Of a stretch of DNA of 64,000 bases, positions 20,650 to 35,229 are shown piece after piece. How positions within the stretch are numbered: the stretch's first letter is position 1; each line of letters opens with the position of its first letter. The translations under genes were made by a program, and so were the position numbers. Under the pieces are notes generated by a model. The model made no database searches. It was not told the origin of the DNA and was given only the letters and a program-made list of their open reading frames with translations. The stretch comes from Plotosus lineatus (Eukaryota > Chordata > Actinopteri > Siluriformes > Plotosidae): assembly GCA_024760905.1 (NCBI GenBank), contig CM045731.1:51634501-51698500 (forward strand). The letters are read 5' to 3'.

Positions 20650-22580
20650 TGGAGAGGTCACATTCAATGTAAAAGGACATGAAGCGTAATTATTCAAGTT
20701 TAATCTCACACACAAACATTCTAAACATTAACTTAGGTGCTGTACTGGAATAATAATTTTAAAAGACTAATACTACAGTGCTTTACAACAGTTCAGATGA
20801 TTCTTCTTCTTCAGGCACTTCAGAGGAAACTGTTGTTTCTTCAGGAGAAAGTCTTGTTTCTTCAGAAGAGACATCCAACGTCATTACCTTTTTCTGGCGC
20901 TTAGCCGGCGTTTGAGTGGCATCATAGAGCTTAACTGGTAATTAAAACACACTAAAAAAGGCTCATTGACAACTTGTACATGAATGAGGAAAAGGGGCAT
21001 TTACATCATTTCAACCAATCCGCAGGAAGGAGGACAGCCATTGGCTGAATTTGAATCATGTGACAGTTGCTCGGCCGAATATGTGCATGCGCGAGTGCAA
21101 AACCACGAATAGTCAAGGGCCTACTATATACAGTGTGCTGTAAATGTGTATACAGTAGTTGAAGAAAAGCATGGTGAGGTGAATGGAATATAACAATGAT
21201 AGCATTTGCATGGTACGAATGGGACTGAAATATTAGTAGTGTAGTGTGGATTAGAAGTGAAGTTAAGGTTCATTAGGGGACTGAATTCGGTAGGGTGACA
21301 GTTGTTGGGAAGAAGCTGTTCCTAAACCTGCTCATTTTTGTCCAAAGACTCCTGAAGGCTTTCTGGAGGGGAGGAGCTGAAAGAGTCTATTGGCAGGATG
21401 AAAAGAATCCCTGAGAATGCTACGCATCATGCAAAGACATCTCTTCTTATGGACAACCTCAATAACAAGAAGTGGAGTCCCTGTGATGCATTGGGTGGTT
21501 TTCACCACTTGCTGCAGTACCTTGCGGTCAGCAACAGGGCAATTCCCATGGCATACTGTAACTCAGTTGGTCTGGATGCTGTCTATTGTGCAGCAGTAGA
21601 ACTTACCCAGGATGTAATCAGACAGGTGGTTCTTCTTCACAGTCTTCAAGAAGAACAGATCCTGATGGGCCTTCTTGATCAGGCTGGAGGTGTTGGTTGA
21701 CCAGGACAGGTTTTCTGAGTTGTGGGTCCCCAGGAATTTGAAGCTGGAGACACGATCAACAGCCATGCCATTGATATGGATAGGGTCATTAGTGTCTCCC
21801 TTTTCCTTCCTGAAGTCCACAATGAGGTTCTTGGTTTTGCTGGTGTTCAGGAGTAGGATGTTCTCAGTGCACTATGCAGCTAGGTGCTTTACCTCTGCCC
21901 TGTAGTCAGACTCATCATTGCTACTGATGAGTCCGATCACCATGGGGTCGTCTGTAAACTTTATAAAGTTGGATCCATACATACGCCTAGTCATAGGTGA
22001 AGAGAGAATAGAGAAACGGGCTCAGTACACAGCCCTGCGATGCGCTAGTGTTGAGTGTGATGGTGGAGGAACAGTTGTGGCTTGACCTAACATACTAGTG
22101 TCTGTTGCTTTGAATGTGTGTTCCATTTGCAGAGGGAAGTATTGATTCCAAGATCCTCAGGTTTTGTGGTTAAAGGAGGGAATGATGGTGTTGAATGCTG
22201 AGCTGAAATCAACAATCAGCATTCTTGCATGTGTTCTTGTTGTCCAGGAGTGAGTAAAGATAGTGCAGCGCTGTGGACACTGCATCCTCTGTATTCCTGT
22301 TGCTCTGGTATTCAAATTGCTGTGGGTCTAGTGTGGGAGGCAGACATTAAGTGACTGGTCCTGGCACCCCTCAAGCAAAGCACTTCATCACAATGGATGT
22401 TAGTGCAATTGGGTGGTAGTCATTCAGGCATGTCAGAGAGGAGTGTTTCGGCACTGGCTATGACAATGCTAATTTCTATTGTTTTAAGAATAAAAAATAA
22501 GGGGAAAAAAAACATGAGATAATCATTAAGATTCTGGCTGTGCACTCTCATCACCTAATTAACCATCAACCCATCTACAG

Positions 22581-22657
22581 GTTCCAGGCTCTTCATCGGA
22601 GGAATCGTGGTATTCTGATCACTGCATTAGCAACTGGGACTTTTGCTTACAAGTACA
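22581..22657 (+). pseudogene. pmel: pmel pseudogene, exon remnant 7 (transmembrane segment)
   Basis: Acceptor CCATCTACAG and donor GTAAGT bracket a 77-nt segment. It reads LFIGGIVV in one frame and ILITALATGTFAYKY in the next, together the PMEL-type transmembrane helix and start of the cytoplasmic tail. A one-base change of frame near 22612 breaks it. The remaining tail exon was not found downstream. Confidence 0.72.
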
Positions 22658-23560
22658 GTAAGTCACTGCGTCATTTCCACCCTTAACTTAAACAAAAACC
22701 TTTCTGTATGATTATTGGAACTTTAAAGAAAATCTAATGTTTTCTTGAGAGCCCCCCCAAGAGTCATATAATGAAACAAGAAAGTATTTGTAATGTACAT
22801 TGCTGTACTATATAGTCAAAAATCCTTTCAGTTATTTTTAATACACATGCCTGAAGCGCATGAGTACACTACCAGGTTATAACTACAGGTATGTCATGGA
22901 GTAACTCAAGATTGTTTCTGGTATGTATCCCAAACAAAAAAAAAAACCATCCTGCCTTCAAACCTAAGAATATTACGCAGTTCATAAAAAGTAACGAAAC
23001 ATCCTAGCGAGTCAGATAAATACGTAAAAGTCAAATAAACCATCCTGTTATTCTTGACAAACTAAATGGCTCTTTGCACCATATTTTAATTTTTAAACAG
23101 TAATGAAGGCTTTTCCTGCCCACAAGTGGGTACACAGTCCAATGTATTAAACCAAAGTTCCCCAGTAACTGCTCATGAAATTATTCAACAATGCTGCCAT
23201 TTTCTCCTTCAGGCAAGTAAAAAACTCTCCCAGCCATTGTCAGACATATCTGCAACTGCAATCACATGCTCAATTCCTTCTTTCCTGTGAAGTCTGATGA
23301 AAGAAACATTCAGTCCTTCTGCACAGGGAAGGATGAACAAGCAGTGCTGGGTAGAATTCAACATGCAATCATCGACTTTTTCTATTTTTTATAGGTGTGC
23401 TTGATTTTTCTTTTCTTGGAAATTGAAACAAAGTGCTGTAATAAGATTATTCCAGGATAACTCAACCAGTAGCCCCACATTGCCCACCTCAGAATTTCTT
23501 GGAAAAATTCTGAGTTTATAGATAGTGTACACATGTGAATGCTATTCCAAAATTTCAGTT
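22658..23560. other. No recognisable feature downstream of pmel remnant 7
   Basis: AT-rich. Expected place for the last pmel tail exon, but I could not find it. Confidence 0.4.
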
Positions 23561-23574
23561 GAAAATTCCAACTG

Positions 23575-23875
23575 GGGGCAGCACGGTGGCATAGTGGTTA
23601 GCACACCCACCTCACAGCAAGAAGCATGGACATTTCTGTGTGGAGTTTGCTTGTTCAGGTTTCCTCCAGGTATTCCGGTTTCCTCCTGCAGTCCAAAAAC
23701 ATGCACAGTAGGATAATTGTCTGTTTCAAATCTCCCCAAGGAGTGAATAGTTGTGTGTTGCCACTGCAAGGGCCTGGTGTGCTGTCCAGGGTGTACCCCG
23801 CCCTCATCCAGAGGTGAGTACCAGCCTCCCCATGACCCTAATTGGTATTAAGCAGCTCAGAAAAAGAATGAATTC
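23575..23875 (+). repeat. SINE family B, nearly full-length
   Basis: Head GGGGCAGCACGGTGGCATAG, then GGAGTTTGCTTGTTC, TTTCCTCCTGCAGTCC and CAGGGTGTACCCCGCC. L2-like tail ATTGGTATTAAGCAGCTCAG. This is the best copy of the family in the window. Confidence 0.75.
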
Positions 23876-23879
23876 CAAA

Positions 23880-24420
23880 TGGTTTCAAATTTACCATTCA
23901 TACATTTGAAATTTCTGCCCGCTTTCAGACTTGGATGAATTACTGGGGTGTAAAAGTCCAAATTTGAAAGGACCATTACTTTGAAGCTAGCCGAAATTGT
24001 CACCTGAAATTTTGGAATTGCTCTCTTCACATGCATGTCTAAAAAGGAATTTTTCCAGCAAATTCTGAGATGGTCACTATGAGGCCATTGGTTAAGTCAA
24101 CATAGAATTACTCAAAAGTCAAACTTTCATTTACACTTTTACCAAATGATGCAACCAGTCTGTCTTCAGTTTTGATTTAAGAAACTAATTAAAATGCTGC
24201 TAATCAGACTCAATATTTGACAACTCTGCAAATTGCCATGTTCTTTAAAATACCAGAAGAGGGTGCACAAAGTAACATTTTTAGTATCATACAAGGCAAA
24301 AAGTTCCCCATTTTACACTTCCGCAAAGACCCATGTAAGAATGTCCTATTTATCTGAAAGTGTACAGCACTTCGAGCGAAATTATATTGAACACACAAAA
24401 CATTCAAAAACATGCCACAA
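23880..24420. other. Region beyond the 3' end of alpha-tubulin gene 1
   Basis: AT-rich sequence past the gene 1 polyadenylation signal. No feature recognised. Confidence 0.5.
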
Positions 24421-24421
24421 C

Positions 24422-24427
24422 TTTATT
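24422..24427 (-). terminator. Polyadenylation signal of alpha-tubulin gene 1
   Basis: AATAAA on the minus strand (TTTATT on the plus strand), about 155 nt past the TAG stop of gene 1. Confidence 0.6.
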
Positions 24428-24582
24428 CAGTCACACTGAAAAACTGGCCAGAAAATGCCACAGACAAATCATACCGACCAACCATAATAATACACATTCA
24501 GGAGTAGAGTTTACACTGGATACTTAATGGATATCATATGTATAAATCAGCTACCTGTTTAACTCACATTTTCATTCCCAGA

Positions 24583-27853
<3,271 letters not shown>

Positions 27854-27977
27854 TTTTTTTTTGAGAGGAAAAAAATCGAGCAAAGGACCGACACAAAGAG
27901 CAAATGCCGCTGAAAGAAAGGATGAATATTGACAGGATTGGCGCTAAAGTGTACAAGCCAACTCGGCCCAACCCACT

Positions 27978-28030
27978 AAGGGGCGGAGCGTACAATTGAT
28001 GACGTAGCGACGTTACTTAAGCAACCAATC
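27978..28030 (-). promoter_or_regulatory. Promoter elements of alpha-tubulin gene 1
   Basis: Upstream of the minus-strand start codon there is a GC box (GGGGCGG, 27980-27986), a CRE-like TGACGTA (28000-28006) and an inverted CCAAT box (28025-28029). A pyrimidine-rich stretch lies nearer the ATG. No TATA box is visible at the expected distance, unlike genes 2 and 3. Motif matching only; the transcription start is not known. Confidence 0.55.
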
Positions 28031-28089
28031 AGAGGCGTTTTAAGTCTAACGCGTGATTAAAAATAGACGACCGTTAGCAAAATTTCAAA

Positions 28090-28400
28090 CACTCGTACTC
28101 ACTCATTTCAGAAAGTTCTTAATCCTACAAGGGTCGCAGGGGGGCTGGAGCCTATCTCGACCGATGCGAGGTAGAAAAGCTCACTAGACCATCTCACACA
28201 CACACACACACACACACATACACACACACACACACATTAAGGGCAGTTTAGCCTAATGTGCATTTTTTGGGGTTGTATGAGAATAGCAGAGTCCTCAGAT
28301 GAAATCACACAATGCAAGCACAGGAAGAATATGTAAACTCCACACAAAAACGTACTCGGACCCAGGACCTTCTTGGTGTGAGGTGGACATGCAATTCAGT
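28090..28400 (-). repeat. SINE family B, minus-strand, with (CA)n
   Basis: Tail complement near 28115, head complement near 28370 (TTCTTGGTGTGAGGTGGACATGC). A (CA)n run at 28195-28238 expands the middle. Confidence 0.65.
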
Positions 28401-28436
28401 CCACTGGCCAAAAATTCATAGTTTTCTATTATTAAG

Positions 28437-28612
28437 AAAGAACCATTGCTGACTTTCGTAAAGAGAAGGCTGCAAAGCCATCAGCGTGTTTCTGTCCCTT
28501 GCTAAAGGGTTATGTCAGGAAGGACATCCGATGTAAAAACATACGCCGAATCAAACGTGTGAATCATTCGCTATGGCGACCCCTGAAAAAGGGAGAAAGC
28601 CGAAAGGAAATC
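28437..28612 (+). repeat. SINE family A, 3' part with RTE-like tail
   Basis: AGAACCATTGCTGACTTTCG, then CAGCGTGTTTCTGTCC, then ATTCGCTATGGCGACCCCTG and AAGCCGAAAGG. The tail matches the RTE LINE 3' end. Confidence 0.75.
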
Positions 28613-28989
28613 TGAATAGTTCGCCAAATGAATTATTCATACAAGCTGAACAGAATATTGCATTACAATTTTATTGAACTGAAACTACAGAACCTGAATT
28701 AGTTATGGCTGTTCCAAAGCTAGGCCCATGAAAACATGGTTCTGACCTCCACGCCACTGAGATAAAATGAACTTTGATTGCAGCTCAGTCCTCTTCAACC
28801 AGCACCAGTACTTGACTCACTAATCCTGTTCTCCAAAATCTAGTGGTATGTCTTCCCAGAGAAGTTGAGGTTATAAGAACAGTAAAGGGGTTAAATATAG
28901 AATGAGATGTTCAACAAGTACATATGTGTGCTGTGGTTTGGTGCTCGTAAACTTCTTTCCATATAGCATGATTTGAGTTTCTATAAAAG

Positions 28990-29430
28990 AGAATTTGGGT
29001 GGCATGGTGGTTAACATGTCTGTCTCACAGTAGAAAGGTTCTGAGTTTGAGAGCTGGGCTCAGGCTTTTTTATGTGAAGTCTGCATGTTCTTCCCATGTT
29101 TGCATGGGTTTCCTCCCATAGTTCAAAGACATTCACATTTTGCTCATTGGCTGTTCCAAATTTCCCCTGAGTGTAAGTGTGAATGACCCTGTGTGCATGT
29201 TAATAGCCTGGCGAACTGTTCAGTGTGTACCCTAACTTTGCCCAGTGATGGCTGACATGAGCTCTGGACTTGCAGGTTACAAGGAAAATTGTGTGCCTCT
29301 TGTGCATGTCTTTGGAATGTGGGAGGAAAACGGAGTACCTGGAGGAAACCTACGCAAACGTGCTCCGCATAGAAGACAATATTGAGCCCATGACTTAAAT
29401 TCAGGACCTTCTTGCTGTGTATATATTAAT
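28990..29430. repeat. SINE family B pieces, plus then minus
   Basis: A plus-strand copy at 28990-29285 (head GGGTGGCATGGTGGTTAAC) is followed by a minus-strand part at 29290-29430 (complement of the TTTCCTCC block and head). Confidence 0.6.
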
Positions 29431-29829
29431 CACTTTGCTTGTTAATGAACATGTTGTGGTTTTTAGCCATTTGCTAGAACATGCCAAAATAATCTGGGGT
29501 CATACTGAAAAGTATTCGTCATATTATTTGTGTTGATGCCATATTTAAACTGTTTAATGAGTTGCTCATTCTCAGCACTGGGCGAAACAGTTCAAGTTCT
29601 TTAACAAACAAATGCAAGGCTACTGTAAGGTATCTGATCTTTAATGTGAAATGGCTGAACTCTGTCCACTATAAGAGATCCTATCAGGTCGTCCTCGGCT
29701 CATGTTTACTTCATCCTCCCTGCTTTCCACTGCCTCCTCGTGTCCTAGATTTTACACTGGTGGTGTCATTATTTGTCATGTGATCAACCAGGCTCCTCTA
29801 CTTTTGCTTTAGCACCATGCACTGTACAC

Positions 29830-30045
29830 TATACCTATTTCAGCTGACACTGGGTCAATATACGCATATCCATTCACAGTTACACCAAGGGGCAAATTGA
29901 AACAGCCAGTTAGCCTAATGTGCATGTCTTTGGACTGCAGGAGGAAACTGTAGACCCCAGAGGAAACCCATATAAGCATGGGCAGGACATGCAAACTCGA
30001 CACCCCATTGAGCTGCGAACTCAAACCCAGAACCTTCTTGTGGAC
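29830..30045 (-). repeat. SINE family B, minus-strand partial copy
   Basis: Contains GTTAGCCTAATGTGCATGTC, CAGGAGGAAACTG and TGCAAACTCGACACC, the complement of the family body. Confidence 0.6.
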
Positions 30046-30099
30046 CTTTATTATTAAGTATAAGTTGGTTGACTGTACATATTACTAGAAATGGTCCCA

Positions 30100-30245
30100 T
30101 AAGAAATAGTTCACAGATTAAGGCTTTGGGTTATTAATCAGAAAATCATGGGGTTAAAGTCTTGCTACAACCAACCTGCTACTGTTGGACTCTTAACCAA
30201 GGCACTTAACCCTGAACTTCCCAGTTGTATGAATGAGATGGGGCA
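30100..30245 (+). repeat. SINE family D fragment
   Basis: Degenerate tRNA-like head (GATTAAGGCTTTGGGTTATT) and the CTACTGTTGGACTCTTAACC block shared with the copy at 4.5 kb. Confidence 0.5.
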
Positions 30246-30249
30246 GTGG

Positions 30250-30470
30250 CGGCCCAGTAAAAACAGTCTGTTGGGTTTCCAGACCCGAGCCTTCTGGCTC
30301 ATCAGGCCGATGCTTATCCCCGGTTTCTGTAGCGTCAAGCGACCAGGAGTTCAACTCCTCCTGGATGGGACGCTAGTCCATCGCACGTTACCTACCCAGT
30401 GTATTTTTACTGGTACCCATTTATACTGCTGGGCACATACAGAGGCTAGTGGTGGCCCAGTGGTAGGGAT
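30250..30470 (-). repeat. SINE family C, partial minus-strand copy
   Basis: Shares GTCTGTTGGGTTTCCAGACC, GAGTTCAACTCCTCCTGGAT and CCCAGTGTATTTTTACTGGT with the copy at 3.9 kb. The head is missing. Confidence 0.65.
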
Positions 30471-30474
30471 TAAA

Positions 30475-30560
30475 TAAACCATTGTTGATTTTTGTCAAAA
30501 CTCCCATCCAGTGTCAACTACCAGACCCCCTGCAACACTAATTAGGATTAAATGGCTCAA
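30475..30560 (+). repeat. Short chimeric SINE fragment (A core, L2-like tail)
   Basis: AAACCATTGTTGATTTTTGTC (family A core) followed within 60 bp by AACACTAATTAGGATTAAATG and GAAT units. Confidence 0.45.
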
Positions 30561-31100
30561 AAAATGAATGAAATGAAATATATGTGAGGAGGAATATAAG
30601 ATAATATTGGCCTGTGCCAAACGTGGTAAATGTCATTAAATAATGCTATTATAAGGCGCAGCTGGTTGTCAACCCATTTGTGAAATATTTCATATTCTTA
30701 AGGATAGTTTCTCTTATAGTAAACATATATCACTGGTTTCAGCCCAAATCTAAAGACTGTTTGATGTAAACCACAAAGATTTTTTTAGAAAGTTCTTAAG
30801 ACATTTTGAAGACTGATACTATTATAAATATGATATAAATAAATATAAAATTGTGATGATTAATGGTGGTCAAGCTGAATATTCCACTGGAAAAGTCACA
30901 CCAGCTGGTGTAATTAAAGCTATTCAAACAGTTGGTGGGATGAGAATAGGATTGGAGCGCAAAAAGTAGAGCGGTTGCCCGGGGAGAGTGAGGCTCAAAT
31001 ATAAACTGTTGAATTTATTTGCTCTTCTGTGTGCAGTTCATGTTATCTACATCTCATAATGAATGAATAATGGACTTAAATTTTTGTAATGAAACAGGCT
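30560..31100. other. No recognisable feature
   Basis: AT-rich sequence with no open frame or repeat signal that I recognise. Confidence 0.45.
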
Positions 31101-31109
31101 CATTAATTC

Positions 31110-31455
31110 CAACAAGCTATTCATTCATCATTTGATGAATCGCCGAATCCTAATCAGGTTCTCGGGGAGGCTGGCGCCCATCTCAGCCGACTCTGGGAGA
31201 GCCTGGACAGCTCACTAGGCCATCATAGGGCAGAAACATGCTGAAGACACACTGATGGCTATGCAGCTACTCTTGATAAAAGTTAGCAATGATTCTTTTC
31301 CATGAACCTCTCACCAGAGACAGTGAGAGACATGGCCAACGTTTGATAGCCCAGTTAGATGCACTGGGGACATAAGTGACAACCGTTGACAGTAGGGCTT
31401 AAACCCCCAACCTTGGGATCAGTAACCTACCTACCACTGGGCTGCCACTACCCTC
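31110..31455 (-). repeat. Chimeric SINE: family A head with L2-like tail
   Basis: Minus strand: head complement at 31390-31445 (AAACCCCCAACCTTGGGATC), core complement (AGCAATGATTCTTTTCCATG), then the complement of the CAGCTGAGATGGGCGCCAGC block and tail at 31140-31230. The A-to-B junction is at about the same place as in the copy at 10.0 kb. Confidence 0.7.
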
Positions 31456-31496
31456 AACCTACATATTAACATGATTTATACACAAGCAAGGGTCCA

Positions 31497-31590
31497 TTAA
31501 AAATTATAATAAAAACAACAATAATAATAATAATAATAACAATAACAATAATACTTATTATTATTATTATTATTATATTATTATTATTAT
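31497..31590. repeat. AAT/TTA microsatellite
   Basis: (AAT)n with AAC variants changing to (TTA)n, directly before LINE copy 3. Confidence 0.95.
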
Positions 31591-34500
31591 AATGCAGCCG
31601 TGAGGGGAGGGCACAAACCAGTGTCTCTCCCTCACGCTGGTTCCAAGCCTGGATAAATGCAGAGGGTTGCGTCAGGAAGGGCATCCGGCGTAAAACAAAT
31701 GCCAAATAAAAAATGCGAGTCACAACAAAGAATGTCATACCGGATTGGTCGAGGCCCGGGTTAACAACGACCACCATCAGTGTTGTTAACCAACAGGGTG
31801 CTGGTGGAAATTGGACTACTGTTGGTCGAAAACGTTGAAGAAGGAGAGGCGGGAGGCGTGTCCGTAAGCGGAGAGAGAAGAGGAAATGCATGAGTCTAGG
31901 ACTGAGAGTAGGGACTTTGAATGTTGGAACTATGGCAGAAAAAGGTAGTGAGCTGGCTGACATGATGCAGAGAAGGAAGGTGGACATACTGTGTGTTCAG
32001 GAGACCAGGTGGAAAGGTAGCAAGCCTAGAAGCTTAGAGCAGGGTTTAAGCTGTTTTTTCATGGTGTGGATGGGAACAGAAATGGAGTAGGAGTTATCTT
32101 GAAGGAGGAGTTTGTCAGGAATGTTCTAGAAGTGAAAAGAGTGTCAGACAGAGTGATGAGTCTCAAGTTAGACATTGAAGGCGTGATGTTCAGTGTTGTT
32201 CATGCTTATGCCCCACAGGCAGGATGTGAGCGAGAAGAGAAGGAGAGATTCTGGTGTGAGTTAGATGAAGTGATGCAGAGTACCCCCAGAGGTGAAAGAG
32301 TGGTCATTGGAGCAGACTTCAATGGACATGTTGGTGCAGGAAACAGAGGGGACGAGGAAGTGATGGGCAGGTTTGGCATCCAGGACAGGAACGCAGAAGG
32401 ACAGATGTTGATAGATTTTGCAAAAAGGATGGAAATGGCTGTGGAGAATACTTTCTTCCAGAAGAGGCAGTCGCATAGGGTGACTTATAAAAGTGGAGGT
32501 AGGAGCACACAAGTAGACTACATCTTGTGCGGACGATGTAATTTGAAGGAAGTCAGTGACTGCAAAGTAGTAGCGGATGAGAGTGTTGCCAAACAGCATA
32601 GGATGGTGGTGTGCAGGATGACGCTGATGGTGAAGAAGGTGAAGAAGGCAAAAGCAGAGCAGAAGACAAAGTGGTGGAAGCTGAAAAAGGAAACGTGTCG
32701 GGTTGTCTTCAAGGAGGAGTTGAAACAGGATTTGGGTAGTCGGGAATTGCTTCCAGATGACTGGACAACTACAGCTAATGTGATCAGGGAGACAGGTAGG
32801 AGAATACTTGGTGTGTCATCTGGAAGGAGAGTAGATAAGGAGACTTGGTGGTGGAATAAGGAAGTGCAGGAGTGTGTACAAAGGAAGAGGTTAGCTAAGA
32901 AGAAGTGGGACACTGAGAGGACCGAAGAGAGTAAACAGGAGTACAGGGAGACACAGCGTAAGGCGAAGGTAGCAGTGTCAAAGGCCAAACAGAGGGCGTA
33001 TGATGACTTGAATGCTTGGTTGGAAAGTAAAGAGGGAGAAAATGATTTATACAGGTTGGCACAGCAGAGAAATAGAGAAGGGAAGGACGTGCAGCAAGTT
33101 TGAGTGATTAAGGACAGAGAGGGAAATGTATTGACTGATGACAGAAGTGTGCTGGGAAGATGGAAAGAGTACTTTGAAGAGCTGATGATGAGAGAGAAAA
33201 AAGAGAAAAAAAGAGTACAAGAGGTGACTATTGAGGACCAGGAAGTAGCAAAGATTAGTAAGGGTGAAGTGAGGAGGGCATTGAAGAGGATGAAGAATGG
33301 AAAGGCAGTTGGTCCTGATGATATACCGGTGGAGGTATGGAAGTGTCTAGGAGAAGTAGCAGTAGATTTACTGCCAAGAACAAGGTCTTAGAGAGTGAGA
33401 GGATGCCAGAGGAATGGAGAAGTGTGCTGGTGCCCATTTTTAAGAACAAGTGAGACGTGCAGAGTTGTGGCAACTACAGAGGGATAAAGTTGATGAGCCA
33501 TACAATGAAGTTATGGGAAAGAATAGTGGAAGCTAGACTAAGGGCAGAGGTCAGCATTTGTGAACAACAGTTTGGTTTCATGCCAAGAAAGAGCACCACA
33601 GATGCAGTGTTTGCCTTGAGGATGTTAATAGAGAAGTACAGAGAAGGTCAGACGGAGCTGTATTGTGCCTTTGTGGATCTGGAGAAAGCATATGACAGGG
33701 TGCCGAGAGAGGAACTGTGTTATTGCATGAGGAAGTCTGGGGTGGCAGAGAAGTATGTTAGAGTGGTGCAGGTCATGTATGAGAGAAGTAAGACAGTGGT
33801 GAGGTGTGCTGTCAGCGTGACAGAAGACTTCAAGGTGGAGGTAGGACTGCATCATGGGTCAGCTCTGAGCCCCTTCTTGTTTGCTATGGTGATGGACAGG
33901 CTGACAGAGGAGGTTAGACAAGATTCCCCATGGACTATGATGTTTGCAGATGACATTGTGATCTGTAGTGAGAGCAGAGAACAAGTGCAGGAAAATCTAG
34001 AGAGATGGAGGTCTGCCCTGGAAAGGAGGGGAATGAAGGTTAGCCTCAGTAAGACAGAATACATGTGTATGAATGACAAGGACCCAAGAGGAACGGTGAG
34101 GTTACAGGGAGCAGAGATAAGGAAGGTGGAGGATTTTAAGTACTTAGGCTCAACAATCCAGAGCAATGGAGAGTGTGGAAAAGAGGTGAAGAAGCGTGTG
34201 CAGGCAGGTTGGAATGGTTGGAGAAAAGTGTCCGGTGTGATGTGTGATAGGAGGGTATCGGCAAGAATGAAAGGAAAAGTGTAGAAGACGGTGTTGAGGC
34301 CAGCGATGCTGTATGGTTTAGAAACAGTGGCCCTGGGGAAAAGACAGGAGGCAGAGCTGGAGGTAGCAGAGATGAAAATGTTGAGGTTCTCTTTGGGAGT
34401 AACGAGGATGGATAGGATCAGGAATGAGCACATCAGAGAGACAACACATGTAAGATGTTTTGGAGACAAAGCCAGAGAGGCTAGATTGAGATGGTTTGGA

Positions 34501-34724
34501 CATGTACAGAGGAGGGATGGTGAGTATATTGGTAGTAGGATGCTGAGGCTAGAACTACCAGGCAGAAGGCCTAGAGGAAGACCAAAGAGACGATTCATGG
34601 ATGTGGTGAAGGAGGACATGAAGGCAGTTGGTGTAAGAGAAGAAGATGCAAAGGATAGGGTGAGATGGAGACAGATGATTCGCTGTGGCGACCCCTGAAG
34701 GGATTAGCCGAAAGGAAAAGAAGA
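31591..34724 (+). mobile_element. RTE-type LINE copy 3, near full-length, inactive
   Basis: Complete from 5' UTR to tail. The reading frame is broken by a frameshift near 32070 and by stops at 33101 (TGA), 33451 (TGA) and 34283 (TAG). The endonuclease motifs and MMFADDIVICSES remain, and motif A has the normal KAYDRV. It sits in a microsatellite, with ATT units on both sides, so the duplication cannot be measured. Confidence 0.9.
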
Positions 34725-34755
34725 AGATTATTATTATTATTATTATTAATATGAT
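34725..34755. repeat. ATT microsatellite after LINE copy 3
   Basis: About eight ATT units following the (AAG) tail of the LINE. Confidence 0.85.
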
Positions 34756-34774
34756 GATGATCTAATTATATATG

Positions 34775-35226
34775 GTGTGACACAATGGTGAAGTGGTTAG
34801 CACGTCCCCTTGACAGCAGAAAAGTCGTGGGTTCAAGTCCTATGCTTGGGTATATTTAATAATAATCTCAGTCAATCATTTGCCAAAGCTTAATCCTACA
34901 AGGGTCTAGAGGCTGTGCCTATCGAAACTGACACTGAGTGAAGGTGGGGTACACCCTGAACAGTTTGTCACTCCATCACAGGGCAAAAAACATAACCATT
35001 TATACTCACACTTACGGTTAATTTGGAACAGCCAATTATCACTCAGACAAAGACATGCATTTTCATGTATGTCTTTGGGGACTGTAGGAGGAAACCAGAG
35101 TACTCAGAAGAAACCAAAACGAACATAGCGAGAACATGCAAAGTCCAGATAAAAGCCAAGAATTGAACCCAGGAAACTCTTGCTAAGATGCAGTGAGTGC
35201 TATCCACAACACCACCGTGCTGCTCT
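34775..35226. repeat. SINE family B: plus-strand head, then full minus-strand copy
   Basis: Head ACACAATGGTGAAGTGGTTAGC at 34779 (plus strand). A full minus-strand copy runs from 34865 to 35226, from the tail complement to CACCACCGTGCTGCTC. Confidence 0.65.
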
Positions 35227-35229
35227 ATC

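Larger units (their letters stand above)
16060..21126. mobile_element. Tigger-like DNA transposon hosting other insertions
   Basis: Left end CAGTAGGCCCCTGTTATTCG and right end AATAGTCAAGGGCCTACTA are imperfect inverted repeats flanked by TA (16058-16059, 21127-21128). After removing the inserted RTE LINE and LINE 5' ends, about 0.8 kb of element remains. A minus-strand frame near 20800-20935 reads TPAKRQKKVMTLDVSSEE ... VPEEEESSELL. This could be the acidic C terminus of the transposase, which I infer rather than recognise. Confidence 0.6.
15412..22475 (-). mobile_element. Minus-strand LINE (CR1/L2 supergroup), split by later insertions
   Basis: The 3' end (complement of ATTAGATTACATTTAACTTTG) is at 15412-15640. 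The reverse-transcriptase region lies at about 21240-22475 and reads, on the minus strand, VDRVSSFKFLGTHNSENLSW, TNTSSLIKKAHQDLFFLKTV and FYCCTIDSIQTN. Sequence on either side of the Tigger-like element at 16060-21126 joins as one element body. Stops and frameshifts show it is dead. A SINE C copy also interrupts it at 15645. Confidence 0.72.
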
